DNA of 64,000 bases from Deltaproteobacteria bacterium (lineage in GTDB: Bacteria > Myxococcota_A > Polyangia > Haliangiales > JADYYK01): positions 43,335-107,334 of the forward strand of contig JADYYK010000190.1 of the NCBI GenBank assembly GCA_020853705.1, written 5' to 3'. The translations under genes and the position numbers were made by a program. A model generated the notes under the pieces. The model saw nothing but the letters and a program-made list of their open reading frames with translations. It was not told the origin of the DNA and did no database searches. The stretch's first letter is position 1. Each line of letters begins with the position of its first letter. Positions 21,718-32,800 of the stretch are shown one piece after another.

Positions 21718-24432
21718 GTGCGCCGCGACGTCAGCTCTGCAGCCGAGGCCCAGAAGGACCGCCCTGGCGTGCTCGTCATCGACGACGAGCCGCACAACCT
21801 GGACCTCCTCGAGCGCGTGCTGCGCAAGGAGTACCGGGTCTACACCGCATCCAGCGGTGAGATCGGCCTCGAGCTGCTCAAGAAGCACGAGGTCTCGATC
21901 ATCCTCGTCGACTACCGCATGCCGGGCATGAACGGCACGCAGTTCCTCGAAGAGGCCATCAAGTACAACCCCACCGCAAAGCGCGTCATCGTCACCGGCT
22001 ATGCCGACGTCGACGGCGTCATCGACGCCATCAACCACGGCCAGGTGCACTACTTCGTGCGCAAGCCGTGGGACCGCCACGAGCTCAGCGCCACCGTCGA
22101 CAACCTGCTGACGCTGTACCGCGTGGAGGGCGAAAATCGCCGCCTCGTCGAGGAGCTGCGCCGGGTCAACACCGAGATGCGCGAGAAGGAGCGCCTGCTC
22201 GCCGGCAGCCTCGACGACACCACGCGCAGCCTGCGGGTCTCCAACCAGGCCCTCGAGCGCGCCAACCGCGAGCTGTCGAACTTCGCCTACCGCGACGGCC
22301 TGACCGGCTTCTACAACCACCGCAGCTTCCAGGAGCGGCTGCGCGAGGAGATCTCGCGCGCCAAGAAGTCGGGCAAGACGGTGTCGCTGCTGTGCGGCGA
22401 CCTCGACCACTTCAAGGCCTACAACGAGTTCTTCGGCCACCCCTCGGGGGACGACGTGCTGCGCGGCGTGGCCAAGCTGCTGGCCGGCGTGCGCATCGGC
22501 GGCCGACCGCCCGGCTCGGGCCGTGAGGTCATGGCGCGCTTCAGCGGCGAGCAGTTCATGCTGCTCTTGCCCGAGACCGAGAAGCAGGCGGCGTACGCCA
22601 CCGCGCGCGAGCTGCGCCAGCTCATCGAGGACGCCCAGCTGGCGCCCAGCGTGGTCGGCAGCCAGTCGATCACCATGAGCTTCGGCGTGGCCAGCTACCC
22701 CGACGACGCCGAGAGCGCCGACGAGCTGGTCGGCAAGGTCGACCAGGCGCTGCTCTTGGCCAAGCGCGCCGGCCGTAACCGCGTGGTCGCCTACGGCGAC
22801 ATCCCGATCATCGACGAGTTCGCCCCCAGCGAGGAGGCCGGCGGCACGCCGATCTCGGTCGAGGCGCGCCGCACCGGCATGTTCATGCGCGCGCTGCCCA
22901 AGGACGAGGGCGAGCTGACGCCGACCGGCAACCACTTCGAGCTGGCGCCCGAGGAGATCACGGGGGCCGGCGGCGCCGCCGCCAACGTCAACGGCGTGGC
23001 CCGTGGCACGCCGCCGCCGGTGATCGCGGGCGGCTCGGGCGAGGTGCCCTTCTTCGCCGCCGCGGCCACGCCGCCCGGGCAGAACCCGTCACGGCTGCTG
23101 GGCACGCTGGCCTTCCCGTCGATCCGCGAGCGCCTCGACGAGGTCTCCGCCATCATGGAGGCGGAGCGCTCGCTGAGCTGCCTGTACGTCGACCTGGCGC
23201 GCTTCCGCCGCGTCGAGAGCGAGTATGGCAGCGCGCGCCACGCCTCGCTCGCCGGCAAGATCGGCGAGGTGCTGCGCGACATGCGCGGCTCGGTGGTGCG
23301 CGAGGGCGACCTCCTGTGCCGCACCGACGACGGCGACTCCTACGTGATGTTCCTGACCCCGGCGCGCAACGGCGGCAGCATCGAGAACCCGGAGTTCATC
23401 ACCGACCGCGTCGAGGCCATGATCCAGCAGGCCGTCGGCAAGGAGGTCTACGAGCTGCTCAACACCTCGCTGCACGCCGCGGTCGGCTTCGCGCGCGTGC
23501 TGGCCAACCCGATGCTGCGGCTGGAGCGGCTGGTCAGCAAGGTGGTCGAGGACGCCCGCGAGGCCGGCCAGCTGATGCGGCGCCGGCGCCAGGCGCGCGA
23601 GAAGGAGACCCTGCAGGAGCTCATCCTGTCCGAGGATGGCCTGCTGCGTGCGGTGTATCAGCCCATCGTGCACCTGGCCTCGGGCGAGACCTTCGGCTAC
23701 GAGGCGCTGGCGCGCGGCCCCGCGGGCAGCCCGCTGGAGAGCCCGCTGGTGCTGTTCGGCGTCGCCGAGGAGAACCACCTGCTGTTCGAGCTGGATCGCG
23801 CCTGCTTCCGGCGCGCGCTCAAGACTGCGCAGGGTGCCCCGGCGGTGCCGCGCATGTTCGTCAACCTGCTGCCGATGTCGTTCTATGACATCACCTTCAT
23901 CGAGCGCGAGGTGCTGGGGCTGCTCGAGGCCGCGGGGCTGACGCCGGCCAACCTGGTGTTCGAGATCACCGAGCGCCTGGCCATCGACAACTTCGCCAGC
24001 TTCCGGCGCGCGCTCGCGACCTACACCAACCTCGGCTTCGGGGTCGCGGTCGACGACGTCGGCACCAAGCACTCCAACCTGGAAGCCGTGATGGCGCTGC
24101 GCCCGCACTTCATCAAGCTCAGCGACGTGCTGACGCGCGGCGTGGCCAAGAGCTCGATCAAGCGCGAGATGCTGCGCAGCCTGCGCAACATCGCCGAGGC
24201 CATCGACGCCGCCATCGTCGCCGAGGGCATCGAGACCCGCGAGGATCTCGAGGCGCTCAAGGAGCTCGGCGTCGGCTACGGCCAGGGCTACTACCTGGCG
24301 CGCCCGGGTCCGCCCTTCCCCGAGGTCACCGACGCCTGCAAGGCGATCGTCCGCGGCGACGGCCCGCGCGCCGATCCCCCCCTGGTGCTGACCTCCGAGG
24401 CCGAAGAGGCCGACGAGCACGAGCAGGACTGA
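21718..24432 (+). CDS. Response regulator with degenerate GGDEF and intact EAL domain (c-di-GMP phosphodiesterase candidate)
   Basis: 904 residues. Receiver domain at about 18-135 (VLVIDDEPHN, phospho-acceptor Asp in LVDYRMPGMNG, KPW), then a coiled coil to 190. GGDEF-type domain at about 195-360 (YRDGLTGFYNHRSF, GDLDHFKAYNEFFGH) with the signature replaced by FSGEQF, so cyclase activity is doubtful. A second, more degenerate GGDEF-like segment lies near 490-620 (RTDDGDSYVMF). EAL domain at about 640-885 keeps YEALARG, FVNLLP, EITER, DDVGT, HFIKLS, EGIET and QGYY, the metal and catalytic residues. Likely a phosphorylation-controlled c-di-GMP phosphodiesterase, cytoplasmic. No histidine kinase is adjacent. 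Confidence 0.85.
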   Translation: MRRDVSSAAEAQKDRPGVLVIDDEPHNLDLLERVLRKEYRVYTASSGEIGLELLKKHEVSIILVDYRMPGMNGTQFLEEAIKYNPTAKRVIVTGYADVDGVIDAINHGQVHYFVRKPWDRHELSATVDNLLTLYRVEGENRRLVEELRRVNTEMREKERLLAGSLDDTTRSLRVSNQALERANRELSNFAYRDGLTGFYNHRSFQERLREEISRAKKSGKTVSLLCGDLDHFKAYNEFFGHPSGDDVLRGVAKLLAGVRIGGRPPGSGREVMARFSGEQFMLLLPETEKQAAYATARELRQLIEDAQLAPSVVGSQSITMSFGVASYPDDAESADELVGKVDQALLLAKRAGRNRVVAYGDIPIIDEFAPSEEAGGTPISVEARRTGMFMRALPKDEGELTPTGNHFELAPEEITGAGGAAANVNGVARGTPPPVIAGGSGEVPFFAAAATPPGQNPSRLLGTLAFPSIRERLDEVSAIMEAERSLSCLYVDLARFRRVESEYGSARHASLAGKIGEVLRDMRGSVVREGDLLCRTDDGDSYVMFLTPARNGGSIENPEFITDRVEAMIQQAVGKEVYELLNTSLHAAVGFARVLANPMLRLERLVSKVVEDAREAGQLMRRRRQAREKETLQELILSEDGLLRAVYQPIVHLASGETFGYEALARGPAGSPLESPLVLFGVAEENHLLFELDRACFRRALKTAQGAPAVPRMFVNLLPMSFYDITFIEREVLGLLEAAGLTPANLVFEITERLAIDNFASFRRALATYTNLGFGVAVDDVGTKHSNLEAVMALRPHFIKLSDVLTRGVAKSSIKREMLRSLRNIAEAIDAAIVAEGIETREDLEALKELGVGYGQGYYLARPGPPFPEVTDACKAIVRGDGPRADPPLVLTSEAEEADEHEQD

Positions 24433-24433
24433 G

Positions 24434-24458
24434 CCCCTCGAAGCGAAGCTTCGAGGAG
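24434..24458 (+). repeat. 25-nt hairpin element after the GGDEF-EAL gene (copy 2)
   Basis: Begins one base after the TGA: CCCC running into stem CCTCGAAGC (24436-24444), loop GAA, stem GCTTCGAGG (24448-24456), then AG. It is identical over all 25 bases to the copy at 61602-61626 and differs from the dnaJ copy by one loop base. Confidence 0.8.
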
Positions 24459-24460
24459 CG

Positions 24461-24528
24461 AATCCGGTCCGGATCCGGTCCGACTCCGGTCCGACTCCGG
24501 TCCGAATCCGGTCCTGAATCCGCTCCGG
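24461..24528 (+). repeat. Noncoding 11-base tandem repeat
   Basis: About six units of the form RNTCCGGTCCG follow the hairpin element. Each unit contains the palindrome-like TCCGG, so the array can fold many ways. It fills most of the gap between the GGDEF-EAL gene and the next gene. Confidence 0.75.
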
Positions 24529-24602
24529 CTCCCCCGCTGACCACTGTTTTCCGTATCGGTATCTCCGCCCGCTCGTAGCCGTGGGAGGAGAAACCAGATC
24601 TC

Positions 24603-26756
24603 ATGACCAAGAAGCGGGTGGCCCTCCTCCTCGGGGTGGTCTGTGTGGCGGGGCTGACGGGGACGGGGTGTGGGGGGCCGGCCTCGACCGACCGAGAGGC
24701 CGACGACGGCGGCGGGCTGCTCGACCGGGCGCTGGTGGGATTCGATGCAGCTGCGCCGGGTTGCGAGAACGAGATCTGCGGCGACGGCCTCGACAACGAC
24801 TGTGACGACCTGGTCGACGACGGTTGCAGCTGCCGCCCTGGCGCCAGCCAGGCCTGCTTCCTGGGGCCGGCCTCGGCGCGCAACCGGGGCCAGTGCACGG
24901 ACGGCACCATGCTGTGCAGCGGCGGCGCCGACAGCGAGTTCGGCAGCTGGGGTCCCTGCGAGGGCTCGGTGCGTCCGGGCACCGAGCAGTGCGACCCCGC
25001 CAGCGTGGACGAGGACTGCAGCGGCGCCGCCAACGAGGGCTGCCAGTGCGCCCCCGGCGGCCCCGCCATCGCGTGCAGCAGCGACGTCGGCGAGTGTGTC
25101 GCCGGCAGCCAGCTATGCAACGCCGACGGCACCCTGGGGATCTGCATGGGCGGGGTCGGCCCCGCCACCGAGGTGTGCAACAACCTCGACGACGACTGCG
25201 ACGGCATGATCGACGACGGCCTGACGCGCAACTGCGGCTCCAGCGTGGGCGCCTGCTCGCCGGGCACCGAGACCTGCAGCGCCGGGGTGTGGGGCGCCTG
25301 CGAGGGTGCCACCGAGCCCAGCACCGAGCGCTGCAACGGCGACGACGACGACTGTGACGGCACCATCGATGACGGCACCGCGCTGCCCTGCGGCAGCGAC
25401 GTCGGCGAGTGCTCGACGGGCACCTCGCAGTGCGTCAACGGCGCCTACGCGACCTGCTCGGGCGGGGTCGGGCCGCGCACCGAGACCTGCAACAACCTCG
25501 ACGACGACTGCGACGGCATGATCGACACCTCGATCGCGCCGCGCGTGTGTGGCACCACCGACGTCGGCGCCTGCCAGCGCGGCACCCAGACCTGCAGCGC
25601 GGGCGCCTTCGGCATCTGCATGGGCAACATCGAGCCCGTCACCGAGACCTGCAACGGCGTCGACGACGACTGCGACAACATGGTCGACGAGGGCTGTCAG
25701 TGCACCAATGGCGCGACCCAGGGCTGCGGCACCGACGTGGGCGCCTGCGTGGCGGGCACCCAGACCTGCGTCGGCGGCGCCTGGGGCTCGTGCGCCAACG
25801 AGGTCGGCCCGGTGCCGGAGATCTGCGGCAACGGCCTCGACGACGACTGCGACAACATGACCGACGAGGGCTGCAACAAGGTGCCGCCCATCCTGACCTG
25901 CCCGGCGTCGATCAACACGGTGCCGCTGGCCACCGTGCAGCTGAGCGGCACCGGGTCGGATCCCGACGGCGGCGCGGTGACCTTCCGCTGGACGGTGACC
26001 ACGCGCCCGGTGGGCTCGTCGTCGCAGCCGGCCTCGCCGACCTCGGCCTCGACCCCGTTCTTCGTCGATCTGGCGGGCAGCTACATCGTCACCCTGACGG
26101 TGACCGACGACGAGGGCCAGACCGCCTCGTGCACGGTCGGCATCACCGCGGTGCCGCCGCAGCAGATCCACGTCGAGCTGGTGTGGGACACCGTGTACGG
26201 CGATGCCGATCTGCAGATGACCCAGGCCGGGGTGGCCCCCGCCACGGCGTGGTTCACGGGCAGCGCGGCGTGCTGGTTCGGCAACAACCCAGGCGTCTGG
26301 CCGCCCAACGGCCCCGGGGGCAACGCCACCCTGGACAGGGACGATCGCGATGGCTATGGCCCGGAGAACATCAACATCGACAGCAGCCCGGCGGCTGGGA
26401 CCTACGGCATCGGCGTGTCGTACTATTGTTCACACAGCGTAGCGCGCAACCCCGGCGAGGTGGTGTCTCCTGGCGATGGTCCGGCGACCGGCACCGTGAA
26501 GGTCTTCTGCGGCGGCGGCCTGATCGCGACCTACCCCAACATCACGCTGGATCGCACCGGCCGCTTCATCGACGTGGCGCGCGTGACCTGGCCCGGCTGC
26601 ACCGGCATGTCGATCAGCAACGCCACCTGGACCGCGCTGGTGCAGCCGACCTACATCACCTCGCCCATCCACTGCCCCATTACCTGCACCCGCAACACCG
26701 ACTGCACCGGCGGCGAGATCTGCAACACGACGACCCAGCGCTGTACCCTCGACTGA
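24603..26756 (+). CDS. MopE-type repeat lipoprotein with PKD-like domain
   Basis: 717 residues, lipobox signal (LLLGVVCVAGLTGTGC). GGAGGAG lies upstream of the ATG. Residues about 50-425 hold seven Cys/Asp motifs of the type CNNLDDDCDGMIDDG, alternating with CxxGTQTCxxGxWGxC segments; this is the MopE/putative metal-binding repeat seen in myxobacterial surface proteins. A PKD-like domain follows (about 435-515: PDGGAVTFRWTVT, GSYIVTLTVTDDEGQ). The C-terminal domain is beta-rich with paired cysteines (HVELVWDTVYGDADLQMT...). Probably an extracellular Cu- or Ca-binding surface protein. It converges on the giant DUF11 gene. Confidence 0.8.
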   Translation: MTKKRVALLLGVVCVAGLTGTGCGGPASTDREADDGGGLLDRALVGFDAAAPGCENEICGDGLDNDCDDLVDDGCSCRPGASQACFLGPASARNRGQCTDGTMLCSGGADSEFGSWGPCEGSVRPGTEQCDPASVDEDCSGAANEGCQCAPGGPAIACSSDVGECVAGSQLCNADGTLGICMGGVGPATEVCNNLDDDCDGMIDDGLTRNCGSSVGACSPGTETCSAGVWGACEGATEPSTERCNGDDDDCDGTIDDGTALPCGSDVGECSTGTSQCVNGAYATCSGGVGPRTETCNNLDDDCDGMIDTSIAPRVCGTTDVGACQRGTQTCSAGAFGICMGNIEPVTETCNGVDDDCDNMVDEGCQCTNGATQGCGTDVGACVAGTQTCVGGAWGSCANEVGPVPEICGNGLDDDCDNMTDEGCNKVPPILTCPASINTVPLATVQLSGTGSDPDGGAVTFRWTVTTRPVGSSSQPASPTSASTPFFVDLAGSYIVTLTVTDDEGQTASCTVGITAVPPQQIHVELVWDTVYGDADLQMTQAGVAPATAWFTGSAACWFGNNPGVWPPNGPGGNATLDRDDRDGYGPENINIDSSPAAGTYGIGVSYYCSHSVARNPGEVVSPGDGPATGTVKVFCGGGLIATYPNITLDRTGRFIDVARVTWPGCTGMSISNATWTALVQPTYITSPIHCPITCTRNTDCTGGEICNTTTQRCTLD

Positions 26757-26810
26757 ACCGCCGCATCCCGCTGACAGCGCCGTAGCCAGACGTGAGCAGG
26801 GCACGTGCAC

Positions 26811-26852
26811 GTGCTCGTGCTCGTGCTCGTGCTTGTGCTCGGCCTCGTGCTC
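26811..26852. repeat. GTGCTC hexamer repeat between convergent genes
   Basis: Seven GTGCTC-type hexamers in tandem (one GTGCTT, one GGCCTC), preceded by the palindromic GCACGTGCACGTGC at 26801-26814. They lie between the stops at 26756 and 26863 and may serve as a structured bidirectional 3' region. Confidence 0.6.
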
Positions 26853-26862
26853 GTCCGCCGGC

Positions 26863-29800
26863 TCAGTACTGCCCGGTCACCCTGACGAAGAACCCGCTGG
26901 CGTCCCGGTCCAGGTCGCTCAGCTCGTCATCCGAGAAGCGGGTGAAGTTCCAGCCCACGCCGACCCGCACATGCTTGGCCACCAGGGCATCGAGCTCGAG
27001 CAGCGCGCCATGCTGCAGCTGGGTGGCGTCGTCGCCGCCGACACCCGGGCGGGTCTGCCACATGAAGCGGTACTCGACCGCGACATCGAAGCTGCGCGTG
27101 ACGTGGAAGGCGACCCGGTTCAGCCACAGCACGGTGTTGGTGATCGTCCGCAGCACCTCGGGATCCGCGGCCGGATCCAGCGGGTTGCCGAACTCCATGT
27201 CGCTGGCGACGCGCTTCCAGGCCAGCTTCTCGGTCAGCTGCAGCCGCCACGGCATGTCGAGGATCGGCATGATCGACAGCACGTCGCTCTCGCGATCATC
27301 GTGCAGCGTGTCACCGGCGCCGACACCACCGGCCACGCCCACCGGGCGCAGCTCGTACAGCTTGGTGTACTGCCCGAGCAGGTTCAGCCAGTCGTTGGCC
27401 AGCGGGCGCAGCGCGAAGCCGAAGCTGGCCTCGACGAAGTGCGCCTCGGTGGCGTCCTCCAGCGTGGTGCGCGACAGGTTGAAGCGGGCCAGGAACGACA
27501 GGTCCTCGCTCCACTGGAAGGTCGCCGCGTTGGTGGACAGGAGCTGCAGCCGCTCGCCGTCAGGCAGCACCAGCGGCGCGCCCACCTGCGGGCTGCGGTC
27601 GGCATAGGTCCCTGACAGCCGCGGATCCTCGAGCGCCGACGTCCCCACCACCACCGGGCCGGCGCCGTCATCGAGGCGCATCTCGGCGCGACCGCCCGCC
27701 TTCAGGCGCGGGTACTTGAGCTCCCAGCCCAGCGACAGCATGTCGCGCGACTGGTCGCCCAGCGCGGTGCCATCGGGCAGCGACGACCCGAAGGTCTGCT
27801 GGTGCTCGAACGACAGCGACCCCGCCAGGTGCCTGGTCAGCTGCTTCTTGTTGCCGATCCCCAGCAGCGCCTTGTTGCGCAGCCCCAGGGCGCCGCTCTC
27901 CAGCTGGTACTCGCCGTAGGTCCGCCCCAGCTTCTCGCCAGTCCCCGGAACCCCGAACTGGTCTTCCGCCCCCACGATGGTGGACGACCCGACACCCACC
28001 GCGCCCTGGGTCACGCGCTGCTTCACATAGGTGCTGGCGGTCGGCGACAGCTTGACGCGCAGTCCGGCCTCGGCCGAGGTGTCGCCGTTCCAGGTCGCCG
28101 CGCCCGCCATGGTGAAGGCCAGCCCCTTGGTCATGGCCATCTCGGCGCCGGCGCGCGTGGTCAGCGTGTTCACCGCCGACTCGTCGCCCTCGGGGATGAG
28201 TCCGCTCTGCGACAGCGTCACGTGCCAGCGCTTGGAGGCCTGCCAGCCCAGCTCGAAGCCGAGGCCGATGCGATCGGTGGAGCCCGCGCCCTGCACCAGG
28301 CCGTCGCTCCACAGGTGGCTGAGCTCGCCCTTGAGGCCGTACTTGCCGTCCTTGCCACGCTGGCCGGTCCAGGTCAGCGTGCTCAGCGCGGTGCGCGCGC
28401 TGCGCGTGGACAGCGGATCGACACCCGCGACCGCGCTCAGCCGCGGCAGCTCGGCGCTCAGGTAGTCGCTCTTCAGGGTCAGGGTGTCGCGCTTCGACAG
28501 CTTCATCGCCAGCGCGCCGCCCCAGCGCGAGCGCCCCGAGTCCAGCGACGCGCCCGAGCCCGCGAAGCCGCGCTCGAAGTCCTGCGCATACAGGTGCAGA
28601 TCGAACCAGTCGGGCAGCTTCTTGCGCTGCTTGCTGAGGCCGAGGTCGGTCTTGATGTCGAGCTTCCACGCCAGCGACGACTCGTCCGCGCCCACCAGCG
28701 TGCGATCGACGTCCAGCGCCAGGAAGCTGAGGCCGCCATCGGGCGAGAAGCGCGCCGCGCGGTCGCTGCCGCGGCTCTGCGCCAGCTCGGCGCGCACCCG
28801 GGTCTTCGCCGTCGGGGCCCAGGTCACGTCGGCGCCGACCACCGAGAGGTCGGTGCCATCGCGCCGCTCACCCACGCCGCCGCCGCCGACCACCAGCTTG
28901 CCGCCCAGGACCTCTTCACGGGCATAGGCCCCCCAGACCTTGCCGCCACCGCCGCTGTCGGGCTCGTGCTCGTAGTCGATCTCCAGGTACACCGGGTTGC
29001 CGTCGAGGCCCGCCAGCGCGGCCACCGGGTTGCCGATGATGGCGCCCGCCGGCAGCGTGGACGCCAGCGGATCCTTGAGCAGGATGCGCCCCGCCGCATA
29101 GTCCAGGGTGTAGTCGCTGTAGCGCGCCAGGGTGCGCTCCTCGATGACCGCGCCGGAGTCGCGGTCGCGCACGATGACGCGCACGCGCTCGCTCGACTCC
29201 AGCACATGCTGCCCGCGCAGGTAGTACAGCGACCCGCCGGTCGACCGGTAGACATCGCGCGCATGCACCAGGCGGCCGTCGCCCAGCGACCCGAACAGCT
29301 TGACCGTCTGCTTCAGCTTGCCCTTGAGCAGCGACTTCTTCAGATCGATCGACGCGCCATACACCGCGCGGTCGAACTTGATGAGCTCCAGCCCCTCGAT
29401 CGAGGTCCGGAAGTTGCCGACCAGCGCCTTGGAATCATCGGCCTCGACGAGCAGGTACAGCTTGCCGCGCGCCTGGGCGTCGCGGACCTCCTGGGCGCTG
29501 TCGCCATAGATCGCATACTGGCGGTTGGCGTCGATGAGCTCGTCATACATCTCCTCGAAGCGCGCCCGCTTGGCGGTGTCGAGGTGCGCGGTGATGAAGT
29601 ACTGCTTGAACAGCGCGCCGCCCTTGATGCGGCCCTTGTAGTACAGCGCGGCGCGGCCGTGCAGCTTGACCGGGCCCAGGCGCGTGGTGGTGTCGCCGTT
29701 CATGCCGTCGAGCTCGACACCCTGGTTCATCATCGCGGTGTCGGCCAGCGCGAGCAGGAAGTGGCGCGTCTCCTTGACCACCACCGGCCAGCGCACCTCG

Positions 29801-32800
29801 CCGACGTTGCCGGCCTTGTCGGTCGCGGTCACCACCACGGTGGACGCGCCCAGCGGCAGCGTGATCACGGCCGAGAAGGTGCCCTTCCAGCGGCCGCGCT
29901 GGCCGACCTCGACCGGGGCGCCGTTGATGGTGATGACGTTGCCCGGCTCGGTGGTGCCCTCGACCGCCAGCGTGCGCTCGTCGAGCGGGATGCCCTCGGG
30001 GGGCAGGCGCACGGTCAGGTTGGCGGCCGCCACCTTGGGCTGCGGATCGGCCGCGACACCGTCGCCGAAGGCCTCATCGAGCGCGCCGTCCACGGTGGGA
30101 TCGATGATGATCGACGAGCCGCTGCGCGACTTCAGCGAGACCCCGCCCGCGGCCGCGAACGACGGCGTCTTGAGATCGCTGCCGTGGTGCTCCCAGTCGG
30201 GCACCAGCGGGCCGTCCTCGGCGAACGGCACCGGCGTCTTCAGCTCGGGGCCGGTGCCCGCGGTGCTGGCGCCGGAGGCGGTGCGACCCGGGCCGAACGG
30301 CGGCGCCTTGAGGTCGCTCTTGCCCGACCAGTCGGGCTGAAGGACGTTGTCGGGATCGACGCGGTTCGAGGTCGGCCCCGGCGGCGCCACGCTGTTGGGA
30401 TCGGCGGGCGGTGTCGCCTTGTCGGTCGCCCTGACCGGCGGCTGCACCAGCAGGATGGCGCGGTGGCCCTCGCGGTCGCCCAGCTCGATCACCGTGGCGG
30501 CGCCCGCGGCGCGGTGCACCTTGTGGGTGTAGGCGCCGGTCGCGACCTCTTCCAGCGCGGCGCCGTTGATGGTGGCGCGCGCGACGCCGCTCTCGGGTAC
30601 CGCGGTGATGGTCAGCTCGTCCTTGGCCGGGCGCGGCGCCATCGGCTCCAGCGCGTTGGGATCCTGCGCCACCAGCGCGGCGTCCACGTCGAAGCGCGCC
30701 GCCGGCAGCTTGGCCTTCGCCAGCGCCTTCTTGAGCTGCACGAGGCGGGTGCCCACCGCGGTCATGCGATCGATGCCCATGACCTTGGGCCCCGGCTCGA
30801 TGCGCAGCGTGATGGTGTAGCGCTCGGCCAGCGGGCGCACCTTGACGGCCTGCTTGAAGGCCGCGATGGCACTCTTCAGCTTGCCCGCCGGGGTCGCCGC
30901 CTTGCCATTGAACAGCTTGCCCGCCGCCGCGATGGACCGGAACGGCCCGCTGCGCGGCCGCTTCTTGGGCGCGCCCACGGTGAACGCGCGCGCCGGGCTG
31001 AGGCCGCGGCTGCCCACGGTGTCCTCGACCTCCAGGGTCGCGGTGTAGGTCTGGCCCTTGGCCAGCACCAGGGCGCCGCTGTCGTCGCGGCCGTCCCAGC
31101 TCCAGGTCGGCGCCGGCGGCACGATCTGCCCGCCGGTCTCGTAGGCCACCGAGCCGTCACCACGTCGGACCGTCAGGCCCCAGCGCGAGACGTCGGCCAG
31201 CGGCTGCGTCAGCGCCATCACGACCGGCGCCTTCAGCTCTGCCGGCTTGCGCTTCTTGCCCTTGCCGCGCGCCGGCAGGATGGCGAAGTTCGGCACCGGC
31301 TGGTTGCCGATGCTGAGATCGACGCCCATCAGGCCGAGATCCAGCGTCGTCCCCGCCAGGCTGGCCTGCCACGCGGTACCCGGCGCGCCCGCAGGCGCCG
31401 CCAGGGTCAGCTCGACGTCGTCACCGGGGTCGCTCTGGCGCGCCGCCAGCTCGGGCGCGACCACCACCACGAAGGCCGCGCGCGCGCCGTTGCTGGCCGT
31501 GACGTCGATCAGCAGGCGCCCATCGGCCGGGATGGCCAGGTTGCGCACGAAGCGACCGCCCTGCCCCGCCAGCACCTCGTCACCACCGACGATGACATGA
31601 CGATCCGCGCGCGGCGCCGGCGGCGGCAGCTGCGGATTGGTCACCGGCGGCGGCGGCGCCGTCATGCGGAACACGATGCGCTGGTTCTTCTTGCGCGCCT
31701 TGGCCCCGGTGCCCGGCAGCAGCGGCTCCGAACCCCCGCGCCCGACCGCCTTGATGCGCGCCCCCGGCACGCCGGCCGCGAGCAGCGCCGCCTTGCCCGC
31801 CTCGGCCAGCTTCTGCGACGCCACCAGCTGCGCGATCCGATCGCCACGTCCATCCGAGTGACCCTCGACCACGATCTGCTCGTCGGCCGCGATGCCACCG
31901 GCGACCTTGGCCGCCGCCTGCTTCAGCTTCTTGGTCGGCTTGACCAGCTTGCCGCTGGTCATCCCGGCCGCCGCCAGCACCTCGTCACGCGACGGCGGGT
32001 CGACGACTCCAAGCGCGATGGCGAAGGGCACCCGCGCGCTGATCCAGGTCGACAGCGAGCCCGCCTCGTCGGCGACCACCTCCAGCTCGGCGTAGTACGT
32101 CGCGTTCCGCGCCAGCGGCGCGCCCGCATCACCCAGGCCATCGAAGGTCACCTGGGCCGGCGGCTCGCCCTCACCCGCGATGACGCGCACGACCTCGTCG
32201 GCGGTGCCCGCAGGATCGAACTGGTGAATGCTGATGGTCCAGCCGCGCGCGGTCACCGCACGCCCGGTCTTGGCCAGCGTGAACAGCGGCGCCTTGTCGC
32301 CATAGCCCGCCAGCGGGACCACCGGCAGGTTCAGGGACGGTGGCGGCGCCCCGGTGGACGGCCCGCCAGGCGCCGGAGCCGGCGCTGGCGTCAGACCCAG
32401 CTCCAGCCCGACCAGCTGCTGCAGCTCACCGTCGACCAGCACCTCCAGCGTCGGCGTCTCGACCTCGCCCACGCTGCCGCTGACCGTCACGCTGGTGCGC
32501 GGCCGCGCCGGCCGCGTGCTGGCCCGCGCCTGCTTGAGCCGCAGCGAGCCATAGCCGCCCGGCGTCTCCGGCGTGACCTCGCGCGCCACGCAGGCCACTC
32601 CGAAGTCCTGCTTCACCCCCAGGCCGCGGGTCAGGTACAGCCGCGCCAGCTCTGGCGTGGTCGTCTTCGACCCCGGCGGCACCGTCGCCACGTCGAGCTT
32701 GAGCAGGTGCAGCCCCGGCTCCAGCTGCGACAGGTGGTACTTGCCGGTGCGATCGGTGACCGCATACGAGCCGGTGTCGACATACACCCGCGCGCCGGCG

